Below, one piece after another: positions 36,952 to 44,805 of a DNA stretch of 50,549 bases; position 1 is the stretch's first letter, and the number at the start of each line of letters is the position of its first letter. Source of the stretch: Deltaproteobacteria bacterium (GTDB taxonomy: Bacteria > Desulfobacterota > Deferrisomatia > Deferrisomatales > BM512); NCBI GenBank assembly GCA_030591565.1, contig JAUVAU010000010.1, positions 1 through 50,549 on the forward strand, given 5' to 3'. The notes beneath the pieces are model-generated. The model was not told where the DNA came from. It was given only the letters and a program-made list of their open reading frames with translations, and did no database searches. Both the position numbers and the translations under genes were made by a program.

Positions 36952-37005
36952 GAGGCTCTGACGGAAAACTCTCCCAAAGCGGGGGAGTAACGCTAAACCG
37001 GGGTG
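36948..37005 (+). mobile_element. Truncated CTAG element end between gmk and rpoZ
   Basis: From CTAG (gmk stop) the sequence GAGGCTCTGACGGAAAACTC, then TCCCAAAGCGGGGGAGTAACGC, matches the left end of the element at 39389 over about 50 bp (roughly 80 %). It then diverges. Only the terminus is left, ending some 40 bp before rpoZ. Confidence 0.7.
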
Positions 37006-37047
37006 CTGTTCTGTCGTCCAGTGGGCGACGTAAAAGGAGTAATACAA

Positions 37048-37257
37048 ATGGCTCGCGTAACAGTTGAAGATTGCTTGGAAAAAGTCCCAAATCGTTTTGC
37101 TCTCGCAATGGTAGGTTCCCAGCGCAGCAAGCAGCTCCTGAAAGGCGCCAAGCCGCTTTTGGAGACCAAGAACAAGTTTGTCGTCACCGCTCTTCGTGAA
37201 ATTGCTGCGGGTAAAGTGGGTGTGAAGGCGAGTTTTTCGGACCAAGACCCCGAGTAA
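37048..37257 (+). CDS. rpoZ: RNA polymerase omega subunit
   Basis: A 69-aa omega subunit with the conserved [21 protein letters not shown] opening (first 20 residues diagnostic) and [11 protein letters not shown]. The start at ATG 37048 follows AAAGGAG. It sits between gmk and the relA/spoT gene, as in many proteobacteria; omega also forms part of a ppGpp binding site in some species. Confidence 0.95.
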   Translation: MARVTVEDCLEKVPNRFALAMVGSQRSKQLLKGAKPLLETKNKFVVTALREIAAGKVGVKASFSDQDPE

Positions 37258-37279
37258 AAGTTTTTTACGGTAGCCGACC

Positions 37280-39388
37280 ATGTCCACCCTCAAATCATCC
37301 ATAGAAAAAATCAGCACCCGCCATCCCGAGGCGAGGGTTGACCTGATCGCCCGTGCGTACGATTCCCTGGGCGAACGCACCGGGTCCGATCCCCGGCGCG
37401 CCAGCGAGGTGGTTGGCATCCTGGCCGACCTCAATCTGGACGATACGACCGCGCTCGCCGCCATCCTCTGCGAAAAACTTGCCCCAAATGGTGAACTGGA
37501 AGTTGATGACGCCTCCCTTTATGGCGAAGAGGTGGCGTATATAGTCGAGAGCTTTTCCAAGCTGGAGCGGCTCCGTTATGCCTCGGGAACCAAAGATCAG
37601 GCGGAGAGGTTTCGCCGTTTGATCCTCAGCCTCGCCCACGATGTGCGTGCGGTTATGCTGCTCCTGGCCCGTCAACTCCATGACATGCAACACCTTGAAT
37701 CGGCCAGCCGAGAGGACCAGATCAGTGCTGCGGTCGAGACGCTGGAAGTTTATGCCCCGCTCGCCAACCGGCTCGGCATCCATAAGCTCAAGAGCGAACT
37801 TGAGGATCTTGGCCTGTGTTTTTCCGAACCCGACGTGTATTCCGACCTTGAGGCTCGTCTGGGCGAATCGAGCAAGGAGTCGGAGAGCTACATCAAGGAG
37901 GTGATGGAGGTCCTCGCGGAGTTGATCGAGGAGCTGGAGGTCAAGGGTGATGTCAGCGGCCGCACAAAGCATCTGTTTTCCATCTACAGAAAGATGCTGG
38001 ACCAGGACATCCCCTTTGAGAAGGTCTACGACCGCATCGCCTTCAGGATACTGGTGGACGAGCTTCGCGACTGCTACGCCGTCCTTGGCGGAGTTCACGC
38101 CAGATGGACGCCGGTGCCGGGCAGATTCAAGGATTACATCGCGCTGCCCAAATCCAACCTCTACCAATCGCTCCACACCACGGTCATCGGGCCAAGGGGC
38201 AAACCGATGGAGGTGCAGATACGCACCCACGACATGCATCGCATCGCCGAAGAGGGGATCGCGGCCCACTGGCGCTATAAGGAGAAGGGCTCCAGCATCA
38301 CCCACGACGATAAGGTCTTTGATTGGCTCAGACGCATAGTCGAGACCACGACCGAAGAGTCGGAAGATGAGGGAGACCTTGCCGATAGGATGGCGACGGA
38401 TCTCTTCCCCGACGTCGTCTACGTCTTTACACCGGCGGGCGAAGTGATGGAGCTTCCGCGTGGCTCAACCCCGGTTGATTTCGCCTTCAACGTCCACAGC
38501 CAGGTGGGGATGCGGTGTGTCGGCGGCAAGGTCAACGACCGCATGGTGTCTCTTGATTACCAGCTAAAAAATGGTGACAGGGTAGAAATAATCACCTCCA
38601 AGACCCAGACGCCAAGCCCCGACTGGCTTGAGTTTGTGAAGAGCGGAAAGGCCAAAAGCCGAATCCGCCAGGTGATCAGGTCCGAGCAGCGTGGTCGCTC
38701 CCAGGCGCTTGGCAAGGATGTTTGTGACCGCGAGTTCAGGAAAGTCGGCAAGAGTTTCTCCAAGGCGTTAAAGGAGGGACTGGTCGCAACGGTCGCCGAC
38801 AAGTTCGGTGTCAACAAGGCTGAAGAGATCATGGAAGCGGTCGGCTTTGGCAAGATGAGCGGACGCCAGGTGCTGGAAAAAGTCTATCCCGAATTCGAGC
38901 AGAAGGAGAGCGAGGAGCCAAAGCGCGCCCGGAAGGTCAAAAAGAGCACGAAGGGGATCGTGATAAGTGGCGTGGGCGATGCGATGACGCGGTTCGCAAA
39001 GTGCTGTAATCCATTGCCGATGGAGCCTGTAGTCGGGTTTATAACACGCGGACACGGGATGACCGTGCACACGGCAAAGTGTGCGAATATCAGCCGCGCC
39101 GACCCGGCACGACGCATCGACGTTGAGTGGGGTACGGGCGAGCAGGGCGACCACTCCGTAAGGATAAAGGTGAGCTGCACCAACGAGATGGGGATGCTCT
39201 CCAGTATCACCAATCTGCTCACCCAAAACGATGTGAACGTGACCTGGGCCGAGGTGAAGACCTACGTGATGGGCAGGGCGGATTGCAGCTTCGAGATAAT
39301 GGTCCCGGACGTCGGCAAGCTAAAAAAGCTCTTCAAGGAAATTCAATCGCTCAAGGGCGTTCACAACGTTGTCAGAGTCAAGAACTAG
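37280..39388 (+). CDS. relA: Long RelA/SpoT homologue with degenerate hydrolase domain
   Basis: A 702-aa RSH protein. The N-terminal HD hydrolase region (about 20-160) is recognisable by flanks (RASEVVGILADLNLDDTT, RLILSLAHDVRAVMLLLA). The metal ligands are lost: the usual IHP is DP, LHDVVED is LCEKLAP, and ADRLHNM is ARQLHDM. The synthetase domain (about 220-340) is intact, with RTKHLFSIYRKM, VYDRIAFRILV, GRFKDYIALPKSNLYQSLHT and EVQIRTHDMHRIAEEGIAAHW. TGS (about 379-440) and C-terminal ACT (about 620-702) follow. It should therefore make (p)ppGpp but not degrade it, although the RFKD motif is of the bifunctional type. The stop TAG lies in CTAG 39385-39388, where a repeat element starts. Confidence 0.93.
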   Translation: MSTLKSSIEKISTRHPEARVDLIARAYDSLGERTGSDPRRASEVVGILADLNLDDTTALAAILCEKLAPNGELEVDDASLYGEEVAYIVESFSKLERLRYASGTKDQAERFRRLILSLAHDVRAVMLLLARQLHDMQHLESASREDQISAAVETLEVYAPLANRLGIHKLKSELEDLGLCFSEPDVYSDLEARLGESSKESESYIKEVMEVLAELIEELEVKGDVSGRTKHLFSIYRKMLDQDIPFEKVYDRIAFRILVDELRDCYAVLGGVHARWTPVPGRFKDYIALPKSNLYQSLHTTVIGPRGKPMEVQIRTHDMHRIAEEGIAAHWRYKEKGSSITHDDKVFDWLRRIVETTTEESEDEGDLADRMATDLFPDVVYVFTPAGEVMELPRGSTPVDFAFNVHSQVGMRCVGGKVNDRMVSLDYQLKNGDRVEIITSKTQTPSPDWLEFVKSGKAKSRIRQVIRSEQRGRSQALGKDVCDREFRKVGKSFSKALKEGLVATVADKFGVNKAEEIMEAVGFGKMSGRQVLEKVYPEFEQKESEEPKRARKVKKSTKGIVISGVGDAMTRFAKCCNPLPMEPVVGFITRGHGMTVHTAKCANISRADPARRIDVEWGTGEQGDHSVRIKVSCTNEMGMLSSITNLLTQNDVNVTWAEVKTYVMGRADCSFEIMVPDVGKLKKLFKEIQSLKGVHNVVRVKN

Positions 39389-39697
39389 GAGGCTCTCCGA
39401 AAAACTCTCCCGAAGCGGGAAATAACGCTGAACTGGAGATTTTAGTCGATGCCGGGCAAACCTCCAGCTAAGCTGACGATAAACCGGAAGCCCCGAAGAT
39501 CCTTCGAGGCAAGTTTTCAGGACCGAAAACTTGGATGCGCATTGCGCACCTTTAGGCGAGGCCCCAGAGAGGGGGCCGAGTCCATGAGGAAGGGAAGAAA
39601 AATGACCGCAGGCATACCGATAAGTATTTCGAGGATCATTTTTCGCCCCTGACAACGTCAATCGGAGGATATCCGAGGCTTATCAACAAGCTCCCAG
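39385..39697 (+). mobile_element. CTAG-flanked MITE-like element, copy 2
   Basis: A 305-bp non-coding element (39389-39693) starting at CTAG 39385-39388, which includes the relA stop, and ending at CCAG 39694-39697 (one base off CTAG). The left end GAGGCTCTCCGAAAAACTC and right end ...CTTATCAACAAGCTC are related inverted ends. Inside are three perfect small hairpins: AAGTTTTC/GAAAACTT (39511-39532), TGCGCA/TGCGCA and GGCCCC/GGGGCC. A GAAAAATGA/TCATTTTTC inverted pair brackets about 35 bp. No gene is supported; short frames here are broken relative to copy 1. The ridA ribosome-binding site lies just past the right end. Confidence 0.8.
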
Positions 39698-39708
39698 GAG
39701 GAATACCC

Positions 39709-40089
39709 ATGAGACGCACAATAACCACCGATCTGGCCCCCAAGGCGATCGGCCCCTACAGCCAAGGGGTGGAAAATGACGGGTGGGTCTGGGTCTCCAT
39801 GCAGCTCCCCATCGACCCTGAGACGGGCATGATGATAGATGGAGATATAGCACTCAAGGCCGCGCAGGTGATTGAAAATATTGAGAGTATCGTCAAGGAG
39901 GCGGGAGGTGAACTTTCGGATATCGCCAAGATCACCCTCTACCTGGCGGATATGGATGACTTTGCCGACGTGAACAGGGCGTTCGAGAGATATTTTACCT
40001 CTGCGCCGCCCGCGCGCGCCGCTCTGGAAGTTTCCAAGCTGCCCCTGGGCGCAAAGGTGGCGATGGACGCCGTGGCCAAGATCGACTGA
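39709..40089 (+). CDS. ridA: RidA-family reactive imine deaminase
   Basis: A 126-aa YjgF/YER057c/UK114 protein, hydrolysing enamine/imine intermediates of PLP enzymes. Diagnostic: KAIGPYSQGVE near the N-terminus and PPARAALEVSKLPLGAKVAMDAVA at the end, with the carboxylate-binding Arg present in ARAALEV. AGGAGG precedes ATG by nine bases, directly beyond the repeat element. The stop overlaps the next start (TGATG). Confidence 0.92.
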   Translation: MRRTITTDLAPKAIGPYSQGVENDGWVWVSMQLPIDPETGMMIDGDIALKAAQVIENIESIVKEAGGELSDIAKITLYLADMDDFADVNRAFERYFTSAPPARAALEVSKLPLGAKVAMDAVAKID

Positions 40090-40880
40090 TGCGCATCCTC
40101 TTCTACGTCTACAGCGCCACGGGAAACACGGCCAAGCTGGCCGAGGCCTGCCGGATGAAGCTCGCACACCTTGGACATGACGTGGAGATGGCGGATATGC
40201 TCGACTACGTCAGACCGGGCAGCAAAAAGAGTCTACCCAGCGCAGACGATTACGACATGCTGGGCTTTGCCTTCCCGGTTATGGTCTTCAGGCCACCCTG
40301 GGCAGCGCGGAAGCTTTTGAGCCTGATCGTCCCGCCCCGGTCGAGGAAGAAGATATTTCTTCTCATCTCAAGCGGTGGCATGGGAGCTTTGAGCCATGTG
40401 AAGTTCACAAATATGGCGGCGGAAAAGAACCTCGACGTTGTCTATGCACGCGAGATCGTCTGCGAGGACAGCTACATCCCCTTCAGGAAATACCTCTCCT
40501 TCATGGTCAAAAAGGGTAAGCCCGGTATGGAGGAGTTGGAGCTGTCCAAGCGGTTCGCCGAAACGGTCGTCTCCAAAAATCCCGGCTATACGCCGGCGAA
40601 GGGGTTATCGAGGAGTCTCTTTGCAGTGATGGGCAACCGCTCGCCGGAGAATGCCGCCCTGGGCTTCATGGGGAAGAGGACGCTGGTGGAGGAGTTGTGT
40701 ACCGGTTGCGAGAGCTGTGTGAAACATTGCCCAACCACAGCGCTGGCGATGGGTGAAAGGGTAGCGGTGCTGCAAAAACCGCTAAATTGCATAGGCTGCT
40801 GCGCCTGCTTTAATAACTGCCCCCAGGATGCCTGGCGCTTACTGAAGTTCGGCCCCCGATACCACTACCACGGTAACTGA
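40089..40880 (+). CDS. Flavodoxin-ferredoxin fusion (EFR1-type)
   Basis: A 263-aa protein with an N-terminal flavodoxin-like domain (RILFYVYSATGNTAKLAEACRM, the FMN phosphate loop being SATGNT) and a C-terminal 2x4Fe-4S ferredoxin: CTGCESCVKHCP and CIGCCACFNNCP (about 200-250). This matches EFR1-type electron-transfer proteins of anaerobes. Electron donor and acceptor are unknown. It suggests an anaerobic or facultative lifestyle. A repeat element begins 1 bp after its stop. Confidence 0.85.
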   Translation: MRILFYVYSATGNTAKLAEACRMKLAHLGHDVEMADMLDYVRPGSKKSLPSADDYDMLGFAFPVMVFRPPWAARKLLSLIVPPRSRKKIFLLISSGGMGALSHVKFTNMAAEKNLDVVYAREIVCEDSYIPFRKYLSFMVKKGKPGMEELELSKRFAETVVSKNPGYTPAKGLSRSLFAVMGNRSPENAALGFMGKRTLVEELCTGCESCVKHCPTTALAMGERVAVLQKPLNCIGCCACFNNCPQDAWRLLKFGPRYHYHGN

Positions 40881-40881
40881 T

Positions 40882-41116
40882 CTAGGAGCTTGAAAAACCC
40901 CGGATATCCTCCGTTGAGGTTGTCAGGGGCGAAAAATGATCCTCGAAATACTTATCGGTATGCCTGCGGTCATTTTTCTTCCCTTCCTACTTCTCGAATG
41001 ATCTTCGGGGTTTCCAGTTTATCGTCGGCTTAGTTGGAGGCTTGCCCGGCATCAGCTAAAATCTCCGGTTTGGCGTTGTTCCCCGCTTCGAGAGAGTTTT
41101 TCAACAGCGTCCCTAG
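40882..41116 (-). mobile_element. CTAG-flanked MITE-like element, copy 3 (short form)
   Basis: A 227-bp element (40886-41112) flanked by perfect CTAG at 40882-40885 and 41113-41116. The right CTAG contains the stop codon of sfsA on the minus strand. Terminal inverted repeats share TTGAAAAAC (GAGCTTGAAAAACCCC left; GGACGCTGTTGAAAAACTC from the right). In reverse complement it is co-linear with copy 2 but lacks an internal block of about 78 bp holding three hairpins. Confidence 0.85.
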
Positions 41117-41832
41117 AGCCTTACCTCCAGCAGCCCGACCGCTTCAACCCCCTCCACCGACACCCTGGCGTTGATGACATACACCTCGACGCCTTTGTTC
41201 ACAGCTTCTCGCAGCCCCTCGCCATATTCGGGGTCGATATCATCGGCGGGCCTGAATGCTTCCGCATCATTGCGCTGGATCACATAGACCATCGCAGCGC
41301 GCTCACCCCCGTCCACTTTGCGCGTCAGCTCATGCAAGTGTTTCAACCCCCTTGTCGTCACGGCGTCGGGGAAGCGCGCCACCCGCTCCTCCACAAGGGT
41401 CACATTCTTTACCTCGACATAGCAGGTTGGAAGCCCCGGTGAGGAGAGGACCAGATCGATTCTCGTGCGGGGCGCGATGACTTTTTCCCGCGCTATGGTC
41501 CCATAGACTTTCAACTCATCGATCAAACCACCGGCTATGGAGAGTTCGGCCAGCCGGTTGGGCAGTGCGGTGTCCACGCCGATCCAGGTGTTGTCTATCT
41601 CAATCGCCTTCCAGCTTAGCGGATATTTGCGCTCGGGGTTTTGGCTGTCCCACATGAGGGTCGGTGCTCCCGGGGCCATGCAGGTGCGCATGGAGCCGGT
41701 GTTGGGGCAGTGTGCGATTGTGGCTGTGCCATCCTCAAGAATCATATGGGCAAGAAAGCGTTTCTCCCGCTTGACGAAGGTCCCCTTGACCATTGGCTGG
41801 GGGAAGGGGATTAAGAGTTTTTTGGTTTTCAA
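41113..41832 (-). CDS. sfsA: Sugar fermentation stimulation protein homologue SfsA
   Basis: A 239-aa SfsA with the family's TFVKREKRFLAHMILEDG, AHCPNTGSMRTCMAPG, RTRIDLVLSS, YVEVKNVTL (a PD-(D/E)xK-like nuclease core), FPDAVTTRGLKHLHEL and YVIQRNDAEAFRPADDIDP. E. coli SfsA binds DNA and affects maltose metabolism; the fold suggests a nuclease. Its stop codon is formed by the CTAG at the edge of repeat copy 3. Confidence 0.93.
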   Translation of the reverse strand: MKTKKLLIPFPQPMVKGTFVKREKRFLAHMILEDGTATIAHCPNTGSMRTCMAPGAPTLMWDSQNPERKYPLSWKAIEIDNTWIGVDTALPNRLAELSIAGGLIDELKVYGTIAREKVIAPRTRIDLVLSSPGLPTCYVEVKNVTLVEERVARFPDAVTTRGLKHLHELTRKVDGGERAAMVYVIQRNDAEAFRPADDIDPEYGEGLREAVNKGVEVYVINARVSVEGVEAVGLLEVRL

Positions 41833-41837
41833 TATAA

Positions 41838-41886
41838 TTGTCCAGAAAAATAGTTATATGGTAGTATTCACCAAATAGGAGGTGAT
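41838..41886 (+). promoter_or_regulatory. Promoter and full-length Shine-Dalgarno for the 65-aa gene
   Basis: TTGTCC (41838-41843), an 18-bp spacer and TAGTAT (41862-41867). The predicted RNA start is only a few bases before AGGAGGTGAT (41877-41886), which matches the anti-Shine-Dalgarno over ten bases. The 5' leader would be very short and translation very strong. Confidence 0.5.
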
Positions 41887-41889
41887 GCC

Positions 41890-42087
41890 ATGAAATTAGT
41901 AGGTATGTTGATTATTCTGGGTGGAGTCCTTGCCCTGGTCTATTTTCTGGTTGGAGATATTACCGGTCTGATTGATGGAGACGGGGATGCGACCCTTGAG
42001 CCCATCGAGGTCACCAGTGAGGTGATGGACAAGCTCGACTCAGCCCGTGACTCCATGAAGGACTCTATCGACAAGATTCTCAAATAG
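41890..42087 (+). CDS. Small single-pass membrane protein
   Basis: A 65-aa protein of unknown function. Residues 3-25 form one membrane helix (LVGMLIILGGVLALVYFLVG), followed by an acidic loop (DGDGDATLEPIEV) and a charged amphipathic helix (MDKLDSARDSMKDSIDKIL). A ten-base Shine-Dalgarno sequence three bases before ATG shows that it is translated. It is divergent from sfsA and convergent with trmJ, so it is its own transcription unit. Confidence 0.8.
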   Translation: MKLVGMLIILGGVLALVYFLVGDITGLIDGDGDATLEPIEVTSEVMDKLDSARDSMKDSIDKILK

Positions 42088-42092
42088 GGACT

Positions 42093-42851
42093 TTATTTAC
42101 CCTCAAGCTCCTCTTCCAGGTCGGAGATCGTAAACTCCACCTTGGCGAGGATTCCACGCAGTATGCTGATATCCCTGGGGTCGGGCAGCCGTCTGGAATA
42201 GATGCGCCTCACCTCGTTCATCATCCTCTCGGGTGTCTCCTCCTTAAAAAATCCAATGCGCTCCAATACCTTTTCCATGTGCCTGTAAAAGCTCTCCAGC
42301 TCAGTCACGGTGGCGTATTTGCGCTCGCCGTTGCGTAGACTTGCCGTACCCTCGCGCCGCTTTGTTTGCATCTCGTAGGCGAAAAGCATCACCGCCTGGG
42401 AGAGATTGAGGCTTTTCAGGGTGTCGCTGGTGGGGATGCGGACCAGCCAGTGGCATTTTTCAAGGTCGGCGTTTGAAAGACCCTTGTCCTCGCTGCCGAA
42501 TACGGCGGCGGTGGCAGCTTGTCCATCCTCTTCAAAGAGTTTTTCAACCGCCGGCTTCAGATCATAACCATCGCGCCGCCTTTTGCCCAGACGGGTAGTG
42601 AACCCAAGCGAAATTTCGATATCGGCAAGCGCCTCTGCGAGGTGATCGAAGGTCCGGGCGCCCCTGAGGATGTGGAGCGCCTGGCTCCTCGCCATCGGTT
42701 CGAGCATCGGGTCTTCAAAGATCCCCGGCGCGGGGCGCACCAGCCGTAGATCGTCTAACCCGAAATTAGCCATCACCCGCACGACGCTCCCCAGGTTGCC
42801 CCCGTAGAGGGGGTCGACCAGGACTATCGCGGGTTTCATCCGGTTGCCCAT
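42093..42851 (-). CDS. trmJ: TrmJ-like tRNA (cytidine/uridine-2'-O-)-methyltransferase
   Basis: A 252-aa SPOUT methyltransferase of the TrmJ/YfhQ class (2'-O-methylation at tRNA position 32). Conserved: IVLVDPLYGGNLGSVVRVM at the N-terminus, LGFTTRLGKRRR, AAVFGSEDKGLSNADLEKCH and IPTSDTLKSLNLSQAVMLFAYE. The C-terminal helical extension ends FTISDLEEELEGK. The start may be ATG 42851 or ATG 42839; the similarity begins after the second. Confidence 0.88.
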   Translation of the reverse strand: MGNRMKPAIVLVDPLYGGNLGSVVRVMANFGLDDLRLVRPAPGIFEDPMLEPMARSQALHILRGARTFDHLAEALADIEISLGFTTRLGKRRRDGYDLKPAVEKLFEEDGQAATAAVFGSEDKGLSNADLEKCHWLVRIPTSDTLKSLNLSQAVMLFAYEMQTKRREGTASLRNGERKYATVTELESFYRHMEKVLERIGFFKEETPERMMNEVRRIYSRRLPDPRDISILRGILAKVEFTISDLEEELEGK

Positions 42852-42869
42852 GTGTTAAAAATCGCTCCA

Positions 42870-42906
42870 AAAGAAAGAGGGGAGACCAATTGTAATGGCC
42901 TCCCCT
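42870..42906 (-). terminator. Probable terminator downstream of the MTHFR-like gene
   Basis: On the minus strand AGGGGAG (complement of 42906-42900) pairs with CTCCCCT (42884-42878), extended by GGCC/GGTC-type pairs, and is followed by CTTTCTTTTGG. The U-tract is interrupted, so strength is uncertain. Confidence 0.5.
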
Positions 42907-42924
42907 TAAGAATGTAATCTCTAA

Positions 42925-42954
42925 CTAAGCTGACGATAAACCGGAAGCCCCTAG
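42925..42954 (+). mobile_element. 27-bp internal fragment of the CTAG element
   Basis: Bases 42925-42951 are identical over 27 bp to 39468-39494 inside element copy 2 (CTAAGCTGACGATAAACC then GGAAGCCCC). The fragment ends in CTAG (42951-42954), which holds the stop of the MTHFR-like gene on the minus strand. Confidence 0.7.
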
Positions 42955-44522
42955 TTTTTTTTGGCTGGGGGTTTGATCCCCAACCGTATCGCCGAGTGGT
43001 CGCGGCCCATATAGAAGTTGAGCCATGAAGAGGTCCAGCGCAGATCGAAGTCGCGAGGGGGCACCAGGTAGTCGCCCAGGATGTCTTCGCCGCCGTGGCT
43101 CTTGAGCTTCGGGTAGGCGCGCACGTAGATGCACTCCTTTTCATTGGGATAGACTTCGCAGAACCCCTCGAAGCTGCCGCCGCAGGGGCCGTTGCGCTGG
43201 CTCTTGGGGCACTGGCTCGTGGGGCAGAGGTAGGCGATATCAAAGAGCGCGCAGTCGCCGCAATGCAAGCACTCGTTGGTCATGACTTTCATGAAGTGCT
43301 CGACGCGGGTAAACGCGTGCTCCATGCCCTTCTTGCCATCTACGAGGCGTGCGAACGCCTGCATCGGCTTGAAGAGGAAGCCCTTTTTCTCGAACATTAC
43401 ATGGTGAAGAGTCCTGAACGCCGCGTAGCCAAGGCCCGCAGAGGGGCGTGACTCCTTGCGGTTGACGGGCGTCTCGGTGTTGAGCCCGGTCTCTTTGTCT
43501 TTCTCAAAGTAGTACCAGCCCTTGGGCTGCCCAAAATCGAACTCGGGGATGAGGTCTTGCCAGTTGGCGACAAGCTCTTCACCCTGCTGGATGACTATTT
43601 CCACTTCGTCGTACTTCATGCCGTGGCCGCCGATGTGGACGCCGGAGAAGCCCATGCCCTTCATGAAGGCGTACATCTTGGCGGCGCGCTCAAGGCGCTT
43701 GCCTTTACCCTTACCCTTGTCGTCGGCTTCCGTTTCCTTGACGATGGTGTCGAGCAGCTCCTTGGTGACGACGCAGCCGGGTAGGCCGTTGCGGTTCATC
43801 AACCGTGCGGCGCCCGCGGGCAGCAGGTAGATGTTGCCGACCACCGGGGTGTCGGCGTAGCCAAGGTGGTTCATGATCATCTTGACTTCGTGGATTTTGC
43901 GGATGTCGTAGCCAAGCTGGGTTACGATGAACTCGGCGCCGCTTTCCAGCTTCTTCTTGAGCTTGTAGTACTGGCCCATCTGCTCGGCCTCGGTGGCCTT
44001 GAAGGGGCTGACGGCTGCGCCGCTGAAGAAGTTGGTGGGCTTGAGGGTGGTTGAACCCTTGAAGGTCGGGACTTCCATGCCTTCGTTAAGGGTCTTGCAC
44101 ATGAGGAGCAGCTGTGCGGGGTCGAGGTCGAAGACAGGTGCGGCGCGGCTCATGAAACCCGAATAGGTGTAGTCGCCGGTCATGATGAGCAGGTTGCGCA
44201 CGTTTGCGCGCTCCATGCCGTAGAGCAGCCCTTCGAGCTGGTTGCGGTTCTTGTCCTTGCAGGTGAAGTGAACCAGGGGCTCAATGCCCATGTTCATTAT
44301 TTCAACACCAAGCATCTCTGACGAAATTGCCGGATTGCCGCCGGGGTTGTCGGTGATCGTCAAGGCGTGGACCTTGCCGCCCTTGACCGCAGCGGTAACG
44401 GAATCGAAAACCACTTCCTGGGCTTTTTCAAAAGCCCCACGTCCGGGGACCAGTTCCCAGGTCACGCTAAACGTATCTTTGTCTAGCAATGACTCCTGGA
44501 ATTTGCTTTTGAATTCAGACAC
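42951..44522 (-). CDS. Methylenetetrahydrofolate reductase-like protein with Cys-rich C-terminal domain
   Basis: A 523-aa protein. Residues about 1-310 resemble a MetF/MTHFR TIM barrel (SVTWELVPGRGAFEKAQEVV, ALTITDNPGGNPAISSEML, NLLIMTGDYTYSG, FIVTQLGYD). The C-terminal part (about 415-490) is the MTHFR_C-type zinc/iron-sulfur-like domain: ECLHCGDCALFD, LCPTSQCPKSQRNGPCGGSFEGFCEVYPN. Such fusions occur in anaerobic folate/C1 pathways and often act with a partner reductase. No partner is visible here. GAGAAGGAGG precedes the ATG at 44522. The stop is TAG in CTAG bordering a repeat fragment. Confidence 0.85.
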   Translation of the reverse strand: MSEFKSKFQESLLDKDTFSVTWELVPGRGAFEKAQEVVFDSVTAAVKGGKVHALTITDNPGGNPAISSEMLGVEIMNMGIEPLVHFTCKDKNRNQLEGLLYGMERANVRNLLIMTGDYTYSGFMSRAAPVFDLDPAQLLLMCKTLNEGMEVPTFKGSTTLKPTNFFSGAAVSPFKATEAEQMGQYYKLKKKLESGAEFIVTQLGYDIRKIHEVKMIMNHLGYADTPVVGNIYLLPAGAARLMNRNGLPGCVVTKELLDTIVKETEADDKGKGKGKRLERAAKMYAFMKGMGFSGVHIGGHGMKYDEVEIVIQQGEELVANWQDLIPEFDFGQPKGWYYFEKDKETGLNTETPVNRKESRPSAGLGYAAFRTLHHVMFEKKGFLFKPMQAFARLVDGKKGMEHAFTRVEHFMKVMTNECLHCGDCALFDIAYLCPTSQCPKSQRNGPCGGSFEGFCEVYPNEKECIYVRAYPKLKSHGGEDILGDYLVPPRDFDLRWTSSWLNFYMGRDHSAIRLGIKPPAKKN

Positions 44523-44805
44523 TGGAACCTCCTTCTCAAATTATGTGAATAGAAATAATTAAACAGGTCGATATGTAAATTCAAACGGCGAAATTATAGG
44601 TGAGCAGGCAAGTAAAAGTCAATGAAGCGGGACCGATTGAGAAGATTATTTTAAGTACTATATTCGGGTTTGTTGACACTGTTGTTCAAACGAGTAATAT
44701 GTGAGCAATATTCTGTAATTGTGGAGGTGTTTGTTTACCGGAATGCTCAGGAAATAAAAGTGTTTTGGTTTCTTAGGGCATCCAAGATGAAAGGGGTTTT
44801 AGCTG
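44523..44805. other. Divergent intergenic region between MTHFR-like and FadL-type genes
   Basis: AT-rich, no gene seen. It holds the MTHFR ribosome-binding site at the left and the FadL promoter at the right. No further RNA element is recognised. Confidence 0.6.
44673..44700 (+). promoter_or_regulatory. Strong sigma70-like promoter for the FadL-type porin
   Basis: TTGACA (44673-44678), a 16-bp spacer and TAATAT (44695-44700), leaving a leader of about 100 nt before ATG 44806. The imperfect inverted repeat GTTTGTTGA...TTCAAAC overlapping the -35 box could be an operator, for example for a fatty-acid regulator. Confidence 0.65.

Noticed and set aside
39449-39652. 67-codon plus-strand frame in repeat copy 2
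   Set aside because: Inside the repeat element, out of frame with the copy 1 frame, and without a family match.
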